Shown piece by piece: positions 43,449 through 52,246 of a stretch of 64,000 nt of DNA (position 1 is its first letter; every line of letters starts with the position of its first letter). The stretch spans positions 1 through 64,000 of the forward strand of contig JBFWZQ010000008.1 in NCBI GenBank assembly GCA_050185195.1, given 5' to 3'. Position numbers and translations under genes: made by a program. The DNA is from CADEFQ01 sp050185195. GTDB lineage: Bacteria; Pseudomonadota; Gammaproteobacteria; Steroidobacterales; Steroidobacteraceae. The notes under the pieces are model-generated. The model did no database searches and was not told the DNA's origin. It saw only the letters and a list, made by a program, of their open reading frames with translations.

Positions 43449-45415
43449 GGCGCGTGCGGGGGCAGGTGCGGCAGGCCGCGCACCCTGGCGGCGAAGCGCC
43501 GGACCGCGTCCGGTGCCGGCGTCGGTCCGTAGCGCAGGCCGGCATACTCGCGCGCCAGGGCGTGCGCTTCGGCCGCGAGGTCGGGCCGCGCACGCGCGAT
43601 GCGCGTGGCATACCCGAGCGGCGCTTCGGACGGCGCCCGGGCCAGCCCTGCCCGTGCGTAGCGGGCATCGATCGCCCGCCACGCGCGCGCCAGCCGGTCG
43701 GGCCGGGCGGCGCGCAGCCAGTACCGGGACTGCCAGGCCATCCACGCGAGCCAGGCGCCGAGCGCGAGCCCGAGCAACACGCCGAGTTGCTGCCAGCGAG
43801 GCGAATCGAAACCGAGCCGTGCAAGCAGCGCGAGCTGCGAGGCGGCGCCGAACTGCAGCACGCGCTGTCGCCACGCGGTGTTCGCGGCGTCCCAGGCTTG
43901 TGCGATTTCCGCGAGCCATGCGTTGTCGCGCGCGAGGCGGGCCACGAACGGCGCGGCGCCCGGCAGCAGGTCGAAGAGTCCGCGCTGCAGGCGTTCCGGC
44001 GCGACGACGCCCGTCGGGTCCACGCGCACCCAGCCGCGCCCGTTGCGCCAGATTTCGACCCACGCATGGGCGTCGGACTGGCGCACGAGGAAGTAGCGAC
44101 CGATCGGATTCCACTCCCCGCCGAGATAACCGGTCACCACGCGCGCCGGTACGCCGCCCGCGCGCATCAGCGTCGCGAAGGCGGAGGCGTAGTGACCGCA
44201 GAACCCGCTGCGCGTCCCGAAGAGGAACTCATCGACGGCATCGCCCTCGAGGCGGGGCGGCGTGAGCGTGTACACGAAGCCTTCCCGCGCGAAGTAGTCG
44301 AGGGCCGCCCGCGCGAAGGCGGCCTCGTCCTGCGCGGCCGCGCGCAACTGCCTGGCGAGCGCCAGCGTGCGCGGGTTCTGCCCGGGCGGCAGGGCGAGGT
44401 TGTAGCGGCGACCGAGTTTCGAGAGGGGCTCATGGGTCACGGTCCGGGGTCGTGACGTCGCGCTGTAGGAAACGGCTTCCGTGACGGGCCGCGTGGCGAC
44501 CAGGCGGCGATCGAGGGTCAGCTGGGCGCGCCGATCGGGGGCCGCGACGACCGCCTCGAGCGCGAACCACCAGTTGCGTCCGTGCGGTTCGAGCGTGACC
44601 TGGTAGTGGTAGGTGGGCCCCTCGAACTGCACCGGGGATTCGAGGAAAAAGCGGCCGCGCTCGCGCCGCCAGGTCGTGCCGTCGAACGACTGCAGCACCG
44701 GCCCGCGCCAGTAGCGCTCCTGCGGAGGCGGCGCCGCGCCCTCGAACTGCACGCGAAAGGCCGGCGCGTCCGAGATGGTCAGCTCGTCGATCTGGCCGGG
44801 GCTCATTTCGTCGGACAGGCCCGTCGCGGCGCCCCCGGAATTGGGCAGCGCCCAGAAGGCGCCTGGCAGGCGCGGAAAGAAGAGGAACAACAGCAGCGCG
44901 AGCGGCAGTGCGCAGGCGAGTGCGCGGCCGGCAAGCTTCATCGGCGCCTTGAGCCCTGCGAGCGCGTCGGGTGTCGCGACCACTGCGAGCGCCGCGCAAC
45001 TGACCCACAGTTGCAATGCGTACCACGGCAGGCGGGTGAGCGACTGGCGGTCGAGGCAGGCCGCCAGCAGCAGGAACAGCGACACCCCCAGCATCACGAA
45101 GTCGTCGCGCCGCGTGTGCGTCTCGAGGAGCTTCAGCGAGCCCATGGCCACGAGCAGTGCGCTGCCCGCCGCAAGTCCATTCAACGTGCGAAAACTCGCG
45201 AGCACACCGGCGGTGAGTGCGATCGCGATGCCGATCCGCAACCATGCACCCGGCAGCGTCGCGCCGCGCAGGGCGATCAGCACGCGCATGGTGGCTGATA
45301 TCACCGCGCAGCCAGTGATCCAGGGCGGCAACCGGTCGACGTGCAGCAGCGTGGCGCCGCCGAAGGCGGCCAACGACCAGGCGAGCGGGCGCAGGCGGGG
45401 CGGAATCCGCGTCAC
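43445..45415 (-). CDS. tgpA: TgpA-like membrane transglutaminase
   Basis: This 656-residue protein has six to seven N-terminal helices (to about residue 190) and a periplasmic transglutaminase-like domain. A further helix at about 550-570 is followed by a cytoplasmic DUF4129-like tail. The catalytic triad is the cysteine in RSGFCGHYASAFATLMRAGGVPARVV, the histidine in SDAHAWVEIW and the aspartate in VRVDPTGVV. It resembles TgpA of Pseudomonas. The GTG start overlaps the DUF58 stop, and its stop overlaps mtfA. Substrate unknown, probably an envelope protein. Confidence 0.92.
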   Translation of the reverse strand: MTRIPPRLRPLAWSLAAFGGATLLHVDRLPPWITGCAVISATMRVLIALRGATLPGAWLRIGIAIALTAGVLASFRTLNGLAAGSALLVAMGSLKLLETHTRRDDFVMLGVSLFLLLAACLDRQSLTRLPWYALQLWVSCAALAVVATPDALAGLKAPMKLAGRALACALPLALLLFLFFPRLPGAFWALPNSGGAATGLSDEMSPGQIDELTISDAPAFRVQFEGAAPPPQERYWRGPVLQSFDGTTWRRERGRFFLESPVQFEGPTYHYQVTLEPHGRNWWFALEAVVAAPDRRAQLTLDRRLVATRPVTEAVSYSATSRPRTVTHEPLSKLGRRYNLALPPGQNPRTLALARQLRAAAQDEAAFARAALDYFAREGFVYTLTPPRLEGDAVDEFLFGTRSGFCGHYASAFATLMRAGGVPARVVTGYLGGEWNPIGRYFLVRQSDAHAWVEIWRNGRGWVRVDPTGVVAPERLQRGLFDLLPGAAPFVARLARDNAWLAEIAQAWDAANTAWRQRVLQFGAASQLALLARLGFDSPRWQQLGVLLGLALGAWLAWMAWQSRYWLRAARPDRLARAWRAIDARYARAGLARAPSEAPLGYATRIARARPDLAAEAHALAREYAGLRYGPTPAPDAVRRFAARVRGLPHLPPHAP

Positions 45416-46392
45416 GACGGCATCCTCGCGAGCGCCGCGAGGCAACGGTGGCGATGCGCGGCGCCGCTGCCCGCGGCTATGGATTCGCGCGGCAGGCGCA
45501 GGGCATAGGGTTCGCCACGCTGTTCCGCCGCGACGATCCAGCGACACAGTTGCTCGAGCCGTGCCTCGAGGTCGAGCGGCGCGAGGCGGTCGAAGTCGAA
45601 CTCGTGGGTGTCGTCGCCCGCGGCGGCGTAGTCACCGACGAGCAGCGCCGCGCCGCGCGCGTACGCCTTCCAGGCGATGCGGCGCGGCGGATCGCCTTCG
45701 CGATACTCCCGCAGTCCCCGCCATTCGTCGTCGCCTGCCTCCCGCCCGTCGCCCGTCGCCCGTCGCCCGCCGCCGGCCGCCTGCACCAGCGCGAGCGTGC
45801 CTCGCGCGGCGGGGTAGACGACCTGCTCGAGCGGCAGGTGGAGCCAGGTCCACGCGCGAAAGAGCCCGAACGGCCAGCTCGTCGCGAGGCGGATCCGTTC
45901 GACGGCGTGGACACCTCGCGCCCTGCCCGGCAGGGCAAGCTGCAGCGCCGCTCGCTCGCCGGGGCCCGCGTGAACCGGCGGGCTGGCGTCGTCGCGCGCC
46001 GCACCGCCCGGCGCGATGCAGTACTCGTGGCGGCGGACGGTGCCCGTGTCGATCACGAGTTCAAGGAGCGCGTCCTCGCCCGCGAACGCCGGTTCCACGC
46101 GCGCGCCGACGATCCTCGCGCCGAGCAGGTTCCCATGGCAGAAATGCATCGCCGCGAGCGCGAGGCCCGCGAGCAGGAAGGTCATGAAGAGCGCGAGGCT
46201 GTTCGCGTAGTTGAGGCCGGCGAGCAGCATGCCGAAAAGCAGGAGGGCGAAGCCGACGCCCGCGCGCGTCGGCAGGATGTAGAGCCGGCGGCGGTGCACG
46301 AGGACGGGCAGCGCATCGCCGCCCTGGCGGCGCTTCACCCACGCGGCGAGGCGCGTTTCGAACCGGCGGCGAAGTCGGGCGGCGATCGCCAC
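45412..46392 (-). CDS. DUF58 domain protein
   Basis: This 326-residue membrane-linked protein has two helices at about 45-80 and the DUF58 core motif EWRGLREYREGDPPRRIAWKAYARG near residue 223. DUF58 proteins accompany MoxR ATPases and are thought to act with them in assembling or checking envelope complexes. A loop just before the core motif is encoded by tandem GGGCGAC heptamers (45748-45768), giving GGGRRATGDGRE. GTG at 46392 is the only reasonable start and is 10 bp after the moxR stop. Confidence 0.9.
   Translation of the reverse strand: MAIAARLRRRFETRLAAWVKRRQGGDALPVLVHRRRLYILPTRAGVGFALLLFGMLLAGLNYANSLALFMTFLLAGLALAAMHFCHGNLLGARIVGARVEPAFAGEDALLELVIDTGTVRRHEYCIAPGGAARDDASPPVHAGPGERAALQLALPGRARGVHAVERIRLATSWPFGLFRAWTWLHLPLEQVVYPAARGTLALVQAAGGGRRATGDGREAGDDEWRGLREYREGDPPRRIAWKAYARGAALLVGDYAAAGDDTHEFDFDRLAPLDLEARLEQLCRWIVAAEQRGEPYALRLPRESIAAGSGAAHRHRCLAALARMPS
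45748..45768 (-). repeat. GGGCGAC heptamer triplet inside the DUF58 gene
   Basis: Three perfect tandem heptamers (GTCGCCC on the plus strand) equal 21 nt or exactly seven codons, so the reading frame is kept. The unit is the same family as the intergenic arrays at 24032-24073 and 24271-24312. It encodes a Gly/Arg-rich loop. Confidence 0.7.
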
Positions 46393-46402
46393 GGGGCCGT
46401 CG

Positions 46403-47323
46403 CTAGGCAGGCACCGGCACGGCTTGCACGACGCGGCCCGCGAGCCGCAGCCCGTCCGCGGCGTCGAGCGTGTCGCGCCGTTCGAGCCGATGGCCCGCGA
46501 CGGCGCCGAACACGGCCTGCACGTCGTCCGGCAGCACCGCGTGGCGCCCGCAGAGTGCGGCCCACGCCTGGGCCGCGCGCAGCAGTCCCTGCCCGGCGCG
46601 CGGCGACAGGCCGATGCGGATGTCGGCGTGGGCGCGGGTGTGCGCGATGAGGGCCTGCAGGTAGTCGAGCAGCGCGTCGGAGACGTGGACGGAGCGTACG
46701 GCAGCCTGCAGCGCCAGCACGTGCTCGGCATCGAGCGCAGGGGCGAGCCGCGGCAGGAGCTCTCGCCGCTCGCCCTCGCGCAGCAGTTCGCGCTCGTGGG
46801 TGGCGTCGGGGTAGCCGAGTTCGATGCGCATCAGGAAGCGGTCGAGCTGGGATTCGGGCAGCGCGTAGGTGCCGGCCTGTTCGCGCGGGTTCTGGGTCGC
46901 GACGACGAAGAACGGGTCGGGAAGGCGATAGGTGGTGACGTCGGTGCTCACCTGCCGCTCTTCCATCGCCTCGAGCAGCGCGCTCTGCGCCTTCGGGCTC
47001 GCGCGGTTCACTTCGTCCGCGAGCAGCAACTGCGTGAAGAGCGGGCCCTTGCGGAAATGGAATTGCTGGGTGTTGCGATCGAATACCGAGACGCCAATGA
47101 TGTCGGCCGGCAGCAGGTCGCTCGTGAACTGCACGCGCTGCCAGGCGAGGCCGAAGACCTGGGCGAGCGCGTGGGCGAGCGTGGTCTTGCCCACGCCCGG
47201 CACGTCCTCGATCAGGAGGTGGCCGCGTGCCAGCAGGCAGGCGACCGCGAGGCGCAGCTGGGCAGGCTTGCCGAGGATGATCCCCTCGAGCGTCGCGATG
47301 GCCTGCTGCAGCCGCTCGCTCAT
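46403..47323 (-). CDS. MoxR-family AAA+ ATPase
   Basis: This 306-residue ATPase has Walker A DVPGVGKTTLA near residue 40, Walker B LLLADEVNRASPKAQSALLEAMEERQV and sensor 1 VVATQNPREQAGTYALPESQLDRF. MoxR proteins are chaperone-like and usually encoded beside DUF58 and transglutaminase genes, as here. The ATG overlaps the valS stop by 4 bp, so it is coupled to an aminoacyl-tRNA synthetase gene. Confidence 0.94.
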   Translation of the reverse strand: MSERLQQAIATLEGIILGKPAQLRLAVACLLARGHLLIEDVPGVGKTTLAHALAQVFGLAWQRVQFTSDLLPADIIGVSVFDRNTQQFHFRKGPLFTQLLLADEVNRASPKAQSALLEAMEERQVSTDVTTYRLPDPFFVVATQNPREQAGTYALPESQLDRFLMRIELGYPDATHERELLREGERRELLPRLAPALDAEHVLALQAAVRSVHVSDALLDYLQALIAHTRAHADIRIGLSPRAGQGLLRAAQAWAALCGRHAVLPDDVQAVFGAVAGHRLERRDTLDAADGLRLAGRVVQAVPVPA

Positions 47324-50112
47324 GCGCTGCCCAGCAGGCCGCGCACCCGTTCGAGCTGCGGCCCGAGTTGCGCGAGGTCCCGCTCGAACGCGGCAATGCG
47401 TTCGTGCTCCTGCGCGACGACTTCCGCCGGCGCGTTGCGCACGAAGCTTTCGTTGGCGAGCTTGCCGCGCGCTTTCTTCAGCTCGGTTTCGTTCTTCGCG
47501 ATCAGCTTCGAGAGGCGCTCGACCTCGGCGCCGGCGTCGATGAGCCCGGCCATGGGCACGTGCAGTTGCAGTTCGCCCGCCAGCGCCGTGGCGGATGCAG
47601 GCGGGCGCTCGCCGGCCGCGAGCGTCGTGACGGCCTCGAGGCCCGCGAGGCGGGCGAGATACACGTGGTGGCGCGCGAGCCGCTCCGTATCGAGTGCCGT
47701 GCCGTGCTGTGCCAGCACGGGCAGGCGGCGCGAAGGTGCGATGTTCATCTCGCCGCGGATCTGGCGCAGCGCGAGGATCACCCGTTGCAGCCAGGCAATC
47801 TCCGCTTCCGCGCCCTCGTCGGCCGGCCACTCGCCGTGTGCGGGCCATGGGGCGAGCATGACCGTGGCGCCCGCGCGGCCCGCGAGCGGCGCGATGCGCT
47901 GCCAGATCTCCTCGGTGATGAAGGGCATGATCGGGTGCAACGCCCGCAGCAGCGCTTCGAGGACTTCGAGCAGCGTGCGGCGCGCGCCGCGCTTCGCGGC
48001 CTCGCCCGCGTCGCCGTGCAGCACCGGCTTCACGAACTCGAGGTACCAGTCGCACAACTCGTACCAGGTGAATTCATAGAGCGCGCTCGCGGCGAAATCG
48101 AAGCGATACTCGGCGAAGGCCGCGTCGACCGCCTCGATCGTGCGGCCGAGGCGCGAGCGGATCCAGCGATCGACGACCGACAGCTCGACCGGTCCCGCGC
48201 CCGACGGTCCCGTTGCGGGCGCCGTTGCATCGTCCTCGACCATCATCGTGACGAAACGCGCCGCGTTCCACAGCTTGTTGCAGAAATTGCGGTAGCCCGC
48301 GACGCGGCCGAGGTCGAAGCGGATGTCGCGACTCTGGGTCGCGAGCGCGGCGAAGGTGAAGCGCAGCGCGTCGGTGCCATAGGCGTCGATGCCCTGCGGA
48401 AACTGCTTGCGCGTCGCTTTCTCGATCGCGGGCGCGAGGTGCGGCTGCATCAGCCCCGTGGTGCGCTTGGCGACCAGCGCCTCGAGGTCGATGCCGTCGA
48501 CGATGTCGAGCGGATCGAGCACGTTGCCCTTCGACTTCGACATCTTCTGGCCTTCGCCGTCGCGGATGAGGCCGTGGATGTAGACGTCGCGGAACGGCGG
48601 CTTGCCGTCCTGGAACCGCAGGCCGAGCATCACCATGCGCGCGACCCAGAAGAAAATGATGTCGAAGCCCGTGACGAGCACGCTCGTCGGGTAGAACTTC
48701 GCGAGGGCGGGCGTGCGCTCGGGCCAGCCGAGCGTGGAGAACGGCCACAGCGCCGAGGAGAACCAGGTGTCGAGGACATCGGCGTCCTGCGTCAGTGTCA
48801 CGCCGGGGCCGATGCCGTGCCGGGCGCGCACGTCCGCCTCGTCGCGGCCGACGAAACAGCGGCCCGTGTCGTCGTACCACGCGGGGATGCGATGGCCCCA
48901 CCAGAGCTGGCGGCTCACGCACCAGTCCTTGATGTTGCGCATCCACTCGAAGTAGGTCTTCGACCAGTTCGCGGGCACGAAGCGGATGTCGCCGCGCTCG
49001 ACCGCCTCGATCGCGGGCTGCGCGAGCGGCTCGACGCGCACGTACCACTGGTCGGTGAGATAGGGCTCGATCACGGCCTGCGTGCGATCGCCCCGCGGCA
49101 CCTTGAGCTTGTGCGGCTCGACGCGCTCGAGGAGGCCGGCGGCCTCGAATTCAGCGACGACGCGCCGCCGCGCCTCGAATCGATCGAGGCCGCGGAAACG
49201 CTCCGGCGCGCTCCCGTTGATCGCCGCCTGCGGCGTGAATACGTTGATCTTGGGCAGGCCGTGGCGCTCGCCGACTTCGTAGTCGTTGAAATCGTGCGCC
49301 GGCGTGATCTTCACGCAGCCCGAGCCGAAGGCGGGGTCGACATAGTCGTCCGCAATCACGGGAATGCGCCGGCCGGTGAGCGGCAACTCGATCTCGCGCC
49401 CGACGAGCCCCGCGTAGCGCGCATCTTCCGGGTGTACCGCGACCGCGGTGTCGCCGAGCATCGTCTCGGGGCGCGTGGTCGCGACGACGACGTGGCCGGA
49501 GCCATCCGCGAGCGGATAGCGCAGGTGCCAGAGGTGGCCGTCTTCCTCCTCCGACAGCACCTCGAGGTCCGACACGGCTGTCAGCAGTACCGGGTCCCAG
49601 TTCACGAGCCGCTTGCCGCGGTAGATCAGGCCATCGTCGTGCAGGCGCACGAACACCTCGGTGACCGCCTGCGACAGGCCCGGGTCCATCGTGAAGCGAT
49701 CGCGCGACCAGTCGACCGAGGCGCCGAGGCGGCGCATCTGGTTCTGGATCGTGCCGCCCGACTGTTCCTTCCATTCCCAGACGCGCTCGACGAACGCCTC
49801 GCGCGTCATGTCGGTGCGACGCTTGCCTTCCGCTGCGAGGCGCCGTTCCACGACCATCTGCGTCGCGATGCCCGCGTGGTCGGTGCCGGGCTGCCACAGC
49901 GTGTCCGCGCCACGCATGCGGTGGTAGCGGGTGAGGGCGTCCATGATCGTGTCCTGGAACGCATGCCCCATGTGCAGCGTGCCGGTGACGTTCGGCGGCG
50001 GAATGACGATGCAGTACGGCTCGCCGCGCCCCTGCGGCGCGAACCAGCCATTCGATTCCCAGTGGGCGTAGAGGCGCCGCTCGATGTCACGCGGCGAGAA
50101 GACTTTGTCCAT
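47320..50112 (-). CDS. valS: Valyl-tRNA synthetase
   Basis: This 930-residue class I synthetase has HIGH as HMGH in PPPNVTGTLHMGHAF and KMSKSKGN near residue 525. The CP1 editing domain lies between (about 190-330), and the C-terminal coiled coil covers roughly 865-930. A perfect TATAAT at 50120-50125 on the minus strand, overlapping the holC stop codon, ends 7 nt before the ATG. valS may therefore have its own promoter in addition to read-through from pepA-holC. moxR is coupled by a 4-bp overlap. Confidence 0.98.
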   Translation of the reverse strand: MDKVFSPRDIERRLYAHWESNGWFAPQGRGEPYCIVIPPPNVTGTLHMGHAFQDTIMDALTRYHRMRGADTLWQPGTDHAGIATQMVVERRLAAEGKRRTDMTREAFVERVWEWKEQSGGTIQNQMRRLGASVDWSRDRFTMDPGLSQAVTEVFVRLHDDGLIYRGKRLVNWDPVLLTAVSDLEVLSEEEDGHLWHLRYPLADGSGHVVVATTRPETMLGDTAVAVHPEDARYAGLVGREIELPLTGRRIPVIADDYVDPAFGSGCVKITPAHDFNDYEVGERHGLPKINVFTPQAAINGSAPERFRGLDRFEARRRVVAEFEAAGLLERVEPHKLKVPRGDRTQAVIEPYLTDQWYVRVEPLAQPAIEAVERGDIRFVPANWSKTYFEWMRNIKDWCVSRQLWWGHRIPAWYDDTGRCFVGRDEADVRARHGIGPGVTLTQDADVLDTWFSSALWPFSTLGWPERTPALAKFYPTSVLVTGFDIIFFWVARMVMLGLRFQDGKPPFRDVYIHGLIRDGEGQKMSKSKGNVLDPLDIVDGIDLEALVAKRTTGLMQPHLAPAIEKATRKQFPQGIDAYGTDALRFTFAALATQSRDIRFDLGRVAGYRNFCNKLWNAARFVTMMVEDDATAPATGPSGAGPVELSVVDRWIRSRLGRTIEAVDAAFAEYRFDFAASALYEFTWYELCDWYLEFVKPVLHGDAGEAAKRGARRTLLEVLEALLRALHPIMPFITEEIWQRIAPLAGRAGATVMLAPWPAHGEWPADEGAEAEIAWLQRVILALRQIRGEMNIAPSRRLPVLAQHGTALDTERLARHHVYLARLAGLEAVTTLAAGERPPASATALAGELQLHVPMAGLIDAGAEVERLSKLIAKNETELKKARGKLANESFVRNAPAEVVAQEHERIAAFERDLAQLGPQLERVRGLLGSA

Positions 50113-50119
50113 CCGCCAA

Positions 50120-50125
50120 ATTATA
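50120..50125 (-). promoter_or_regulatory. Perfect -10 box 7 nt before valS
   Basis: Minus-strand TATAAT overlaps the TAA stop of holC. TTGGCGG separates it from the valS ATG. No strong -35 is seen. If used, the transcript would start at or within a base or two of the AUG. Confidence 0.45.
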
Positions 50126-50558
50126 GCGAGCCGATCCTGTGGGTGTTCGGTTCGAGGCCCTGTTCGCGGTAGCGCCGGAAACGGTCACGGCCCGCCAGGC
50201 GGCGGGCGGGTTCGCCGTCGATGAACTCGAGGACACGCGGCGCGCGCAGGGCGATGGCGGGGATGTCCGCGTCGAGGTTCACGAGGACGTCGGGGAGATC
50301 CGCGGGCTCGATGCCGGCGGTCAGGACCACCGGCGCCGCGCTCGCCGCGTCGCCTGCGGCGAGCGCCTCATGTGGCACGAAGCTGCGATCGGCGAACGTC
50401 CAGAGCAGTTCGTCGAAGCGCGCCAGCTCGTCCGCCGCCTGGCACCAGACGAGCACGCGCAAGCCCGCGAGATAGGCCTTTTCGGTGACTTTGCAGGCCA
50501 GCTGCAGGCGCGCATCGTCCGCAACGGTGTCGGTGACGTAGAAGTCGACCTGCGACAC
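50121..50558 (-). CDS. holC: DNA polymerase III chi subunit
   Basis: This 145-residue clamp-loader accessory protein links the polymerase III holoenzyme to SSB. The N-terminus QVDFYVTDTVADDARLQLACKVTEKAYLAGLRV and the later FVPHEAL and NLDADIPA are typical of HolC. Gene order pepA-holC-valS matches E. coli and most gammaproteobacteria. It starts 7 bp after the pepA stop. Confidence 0.94.
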   Translation of the reverse strand: MSQVDFYVTDTVADDARLQLACKVTEKAYLAGLRVLVWCQAADELARFDELLWTFADRSFVPHEALAAGDAASAAPVVLTAGIEPADLPDVLVNLDADIPAIALRAPRVLEFIDGEPARRLAGRDRFRRYREQGLEPNTHRIGSL

Positions 50559-50565
50559 CGTTGCT

Positions 50566-52065
50566 TCAGCGCCCGGCGCGCTGGATCAGGAACTCCGACA
50601 GGAGGCTGATCGGACGCCCGGTGCTGCCTTTCTGCGCGCCGGAGAGGTAGGCGGTGCCGGCGATATCCATGTGGGCCCACTTGAGCCCCTTGGTGAACTT
50701 GCCGAGGAAGGCGCCTGCCGTGATGGCGCCGCCGTCGCGGCCGGCGACGTTCGCCATGTCGGCGAAGTTGCTCTTCAGCTGGTCGGCATACTCTTCCGTG
50801 AGCGGCAGCTGCCAGGCCCGGTCGTCGGCGCGGCGACCGCATTCGACGAGCTCGCGCGCGAGCGCATCGTCGTTCGCCATGACGCCGCTATGGTGCGCGC
50901 CGAGGGCGACGACACAGGCGCCGGTGAGTGTTGCGATGTCGACCACGGCGGCGGGCTTGAAGCGTCGGGCGTAGTGCAGGGCGTCGCACAGGATCAGTCG
51001 GCCTTCGGCGTCGGTGTTCAGGATTTCGACCGTCTGGCCCGAGGCACTCGTGACGATATCGCCCGGCTTCGTGGCGCGCCCGCTCGGCATGTTCTCGCAG
51101 GTCGGCACGAGGCCGACGACGTTGAGCGACAGCCCGAGTTCGCTGACGACGGTCAGCGCCGCGATCACGGTGGCAGCTCCGCTCATGTCGAACTTCATTT
51201 CGTCCATCGCCGGCGGATCCTTCAACGAGATGCCGCCGGTGTCGAAGGTGATGCCCTTGCCGACGAGCACCACGGGCGCATCGCCCGCCTTGCCGCCACG
51301 GTGCTCGAGCACGATGAAACGCGGCGGCTCCTCGCTGCCCCGGGTCACCGCGAGGAAGCAGCCCATGCGCTCGCGCCGGATGGCCCGCTCGTCGAGCACG
51401 CGCACGCGCAGGCTCTTCGGATGGCGCTTGCCGAGGGCGCGCGCGGTGTTGGCGAGATAACTCGGCGTGCAGACGTTCGCCGGCAGGTTGCCGAGGTTGC
51501 GCAAGGTCGCAAGTCCGGTACCGACCGCCGCGCCGTGCGTGAAGCCGCGCTTCGCCGCGGCGACGCCGCTCGCGGCCACCGGGCCGGCGAGGATGCGGGT
51601 GAGCGCGGCCGGCTTCGGCTTCTTGCCGCTTTTCAGGTCGTTGACGCGATAGGACGCGGCGGCGGTGATTTCCGCCGTGGCGCGTGCGAACCAGTAATCG
51701 TCGAGTTCGCTCGTGGCCGGGCGCGCCAGCGCGAATGCCGCGCTGCCGATGCGGGTGCGGGCGAGTGCGGTGAGGGCGGCATGGACCGCGCGACGCCAGG
51801 GTTTGCGGGCAAGCGCGGTGCGCGCGCCCTGCCCGGTGAGCAGCACGCGCGTCGCACGCAGGCCCTTCAGGTCGCCGACGAGCAGGGTATCGCCGAGGCG
51901 GCCCGCGAAATCGCCGCGCTTGACGAGGGCCGCGATGTGTCCCCCGCAGGCCTTGTCGATCTGCCGCGTCTCCTCCGGCAGTTCGCCGCCCTCGAACACG
52001 CCGGCCACGAGGCAATCGACCCCGAGCCGGCCCGCATCCTTCGTCCAAACCTCGAATCGCATCAT
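50566..52065 (-). CDS. pepA: Leucyl aminopeptidase
   Basis: This 499-residue M17 enzyme is hexameric, manganese/zinc-dependent, and in E. coli also a DNA-binding co-factor in Xer recombination and carAB control. Metal ligands lie in VGKGITFDTGGISLKD, MKFDMSGAA and NTDAEGRLILCDAL. GGGAG precedes two consecutive ATG codons; the first gives this length and the second is equally possible. It is followed by holC and valS. The classical position identifies it as the orthologue of E. coli pepA, unlike the divergent M17 gene at 2018-3538. Confidence 0.96.
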   Translation of the reverse strand: MMRFEVWTKDAGRLGVDCLVAGVFEGGELPEETRQIDKACGGHIAALVKRGDFAGRLGDTLLVGDLKGLRATRVLLTGQGARTALARKPWRRAVHAALTALARTRIGSAAFALARPATSELDDYWFARATAEITAAASYRVNDLKSGKKPKPAALTRILAGPVAASGVAAAKRGFTHGAAVGTGLATLRNLGNLPANVCTPSYLANTARALGKRHPKSLRVRVLDERAIRRERMGCFLAVTRGSEEPPRFIVLEHRGGKAGDAPVVLVGKGITFDTGGISLKDPPAMDEMKFDMSGAATVIAALTVVSELGLSLNVVGLVPTCENMPSGRATKPGDIVTSASGQTVEILNTDAEGRLILCDALHYARRFKPAAVVDIATLTGACVVALGAHHSGVMANDDALARELVECGRRADDRAWQLPLTEEYADQLKSNFADMANVAGRDGGAITAGAFLGKFTKGLKWAHMDIAGTAYLSGAQKGSTGRPISLLSEFLIQRAGR

Positions 52066-52246
52066 TAGGTTCTCCCGACAGCAGCCTGCGCCGCGCCGCA
52101 TGCGCCGTTGTGGCGTGAAGCGGTCTGATTTACCTTAGCCCCGGTCCGCCGTCCCATCCCATTTGACGCTGTTTGGCATCGTTTCTCGGCTTGCAAATGG
52201 GTGCGAAAGCGGTGCGGTATTGTAACCCAACTCGCGAGGGGCGGAC

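Noticed and set aside
47368..50172. A 934-codon open frame antisense to valS
   Set aside because: Low-complexity Arg/Ala/Glu translation complementary to a complete valyl-tRNA synthetase; no start context.
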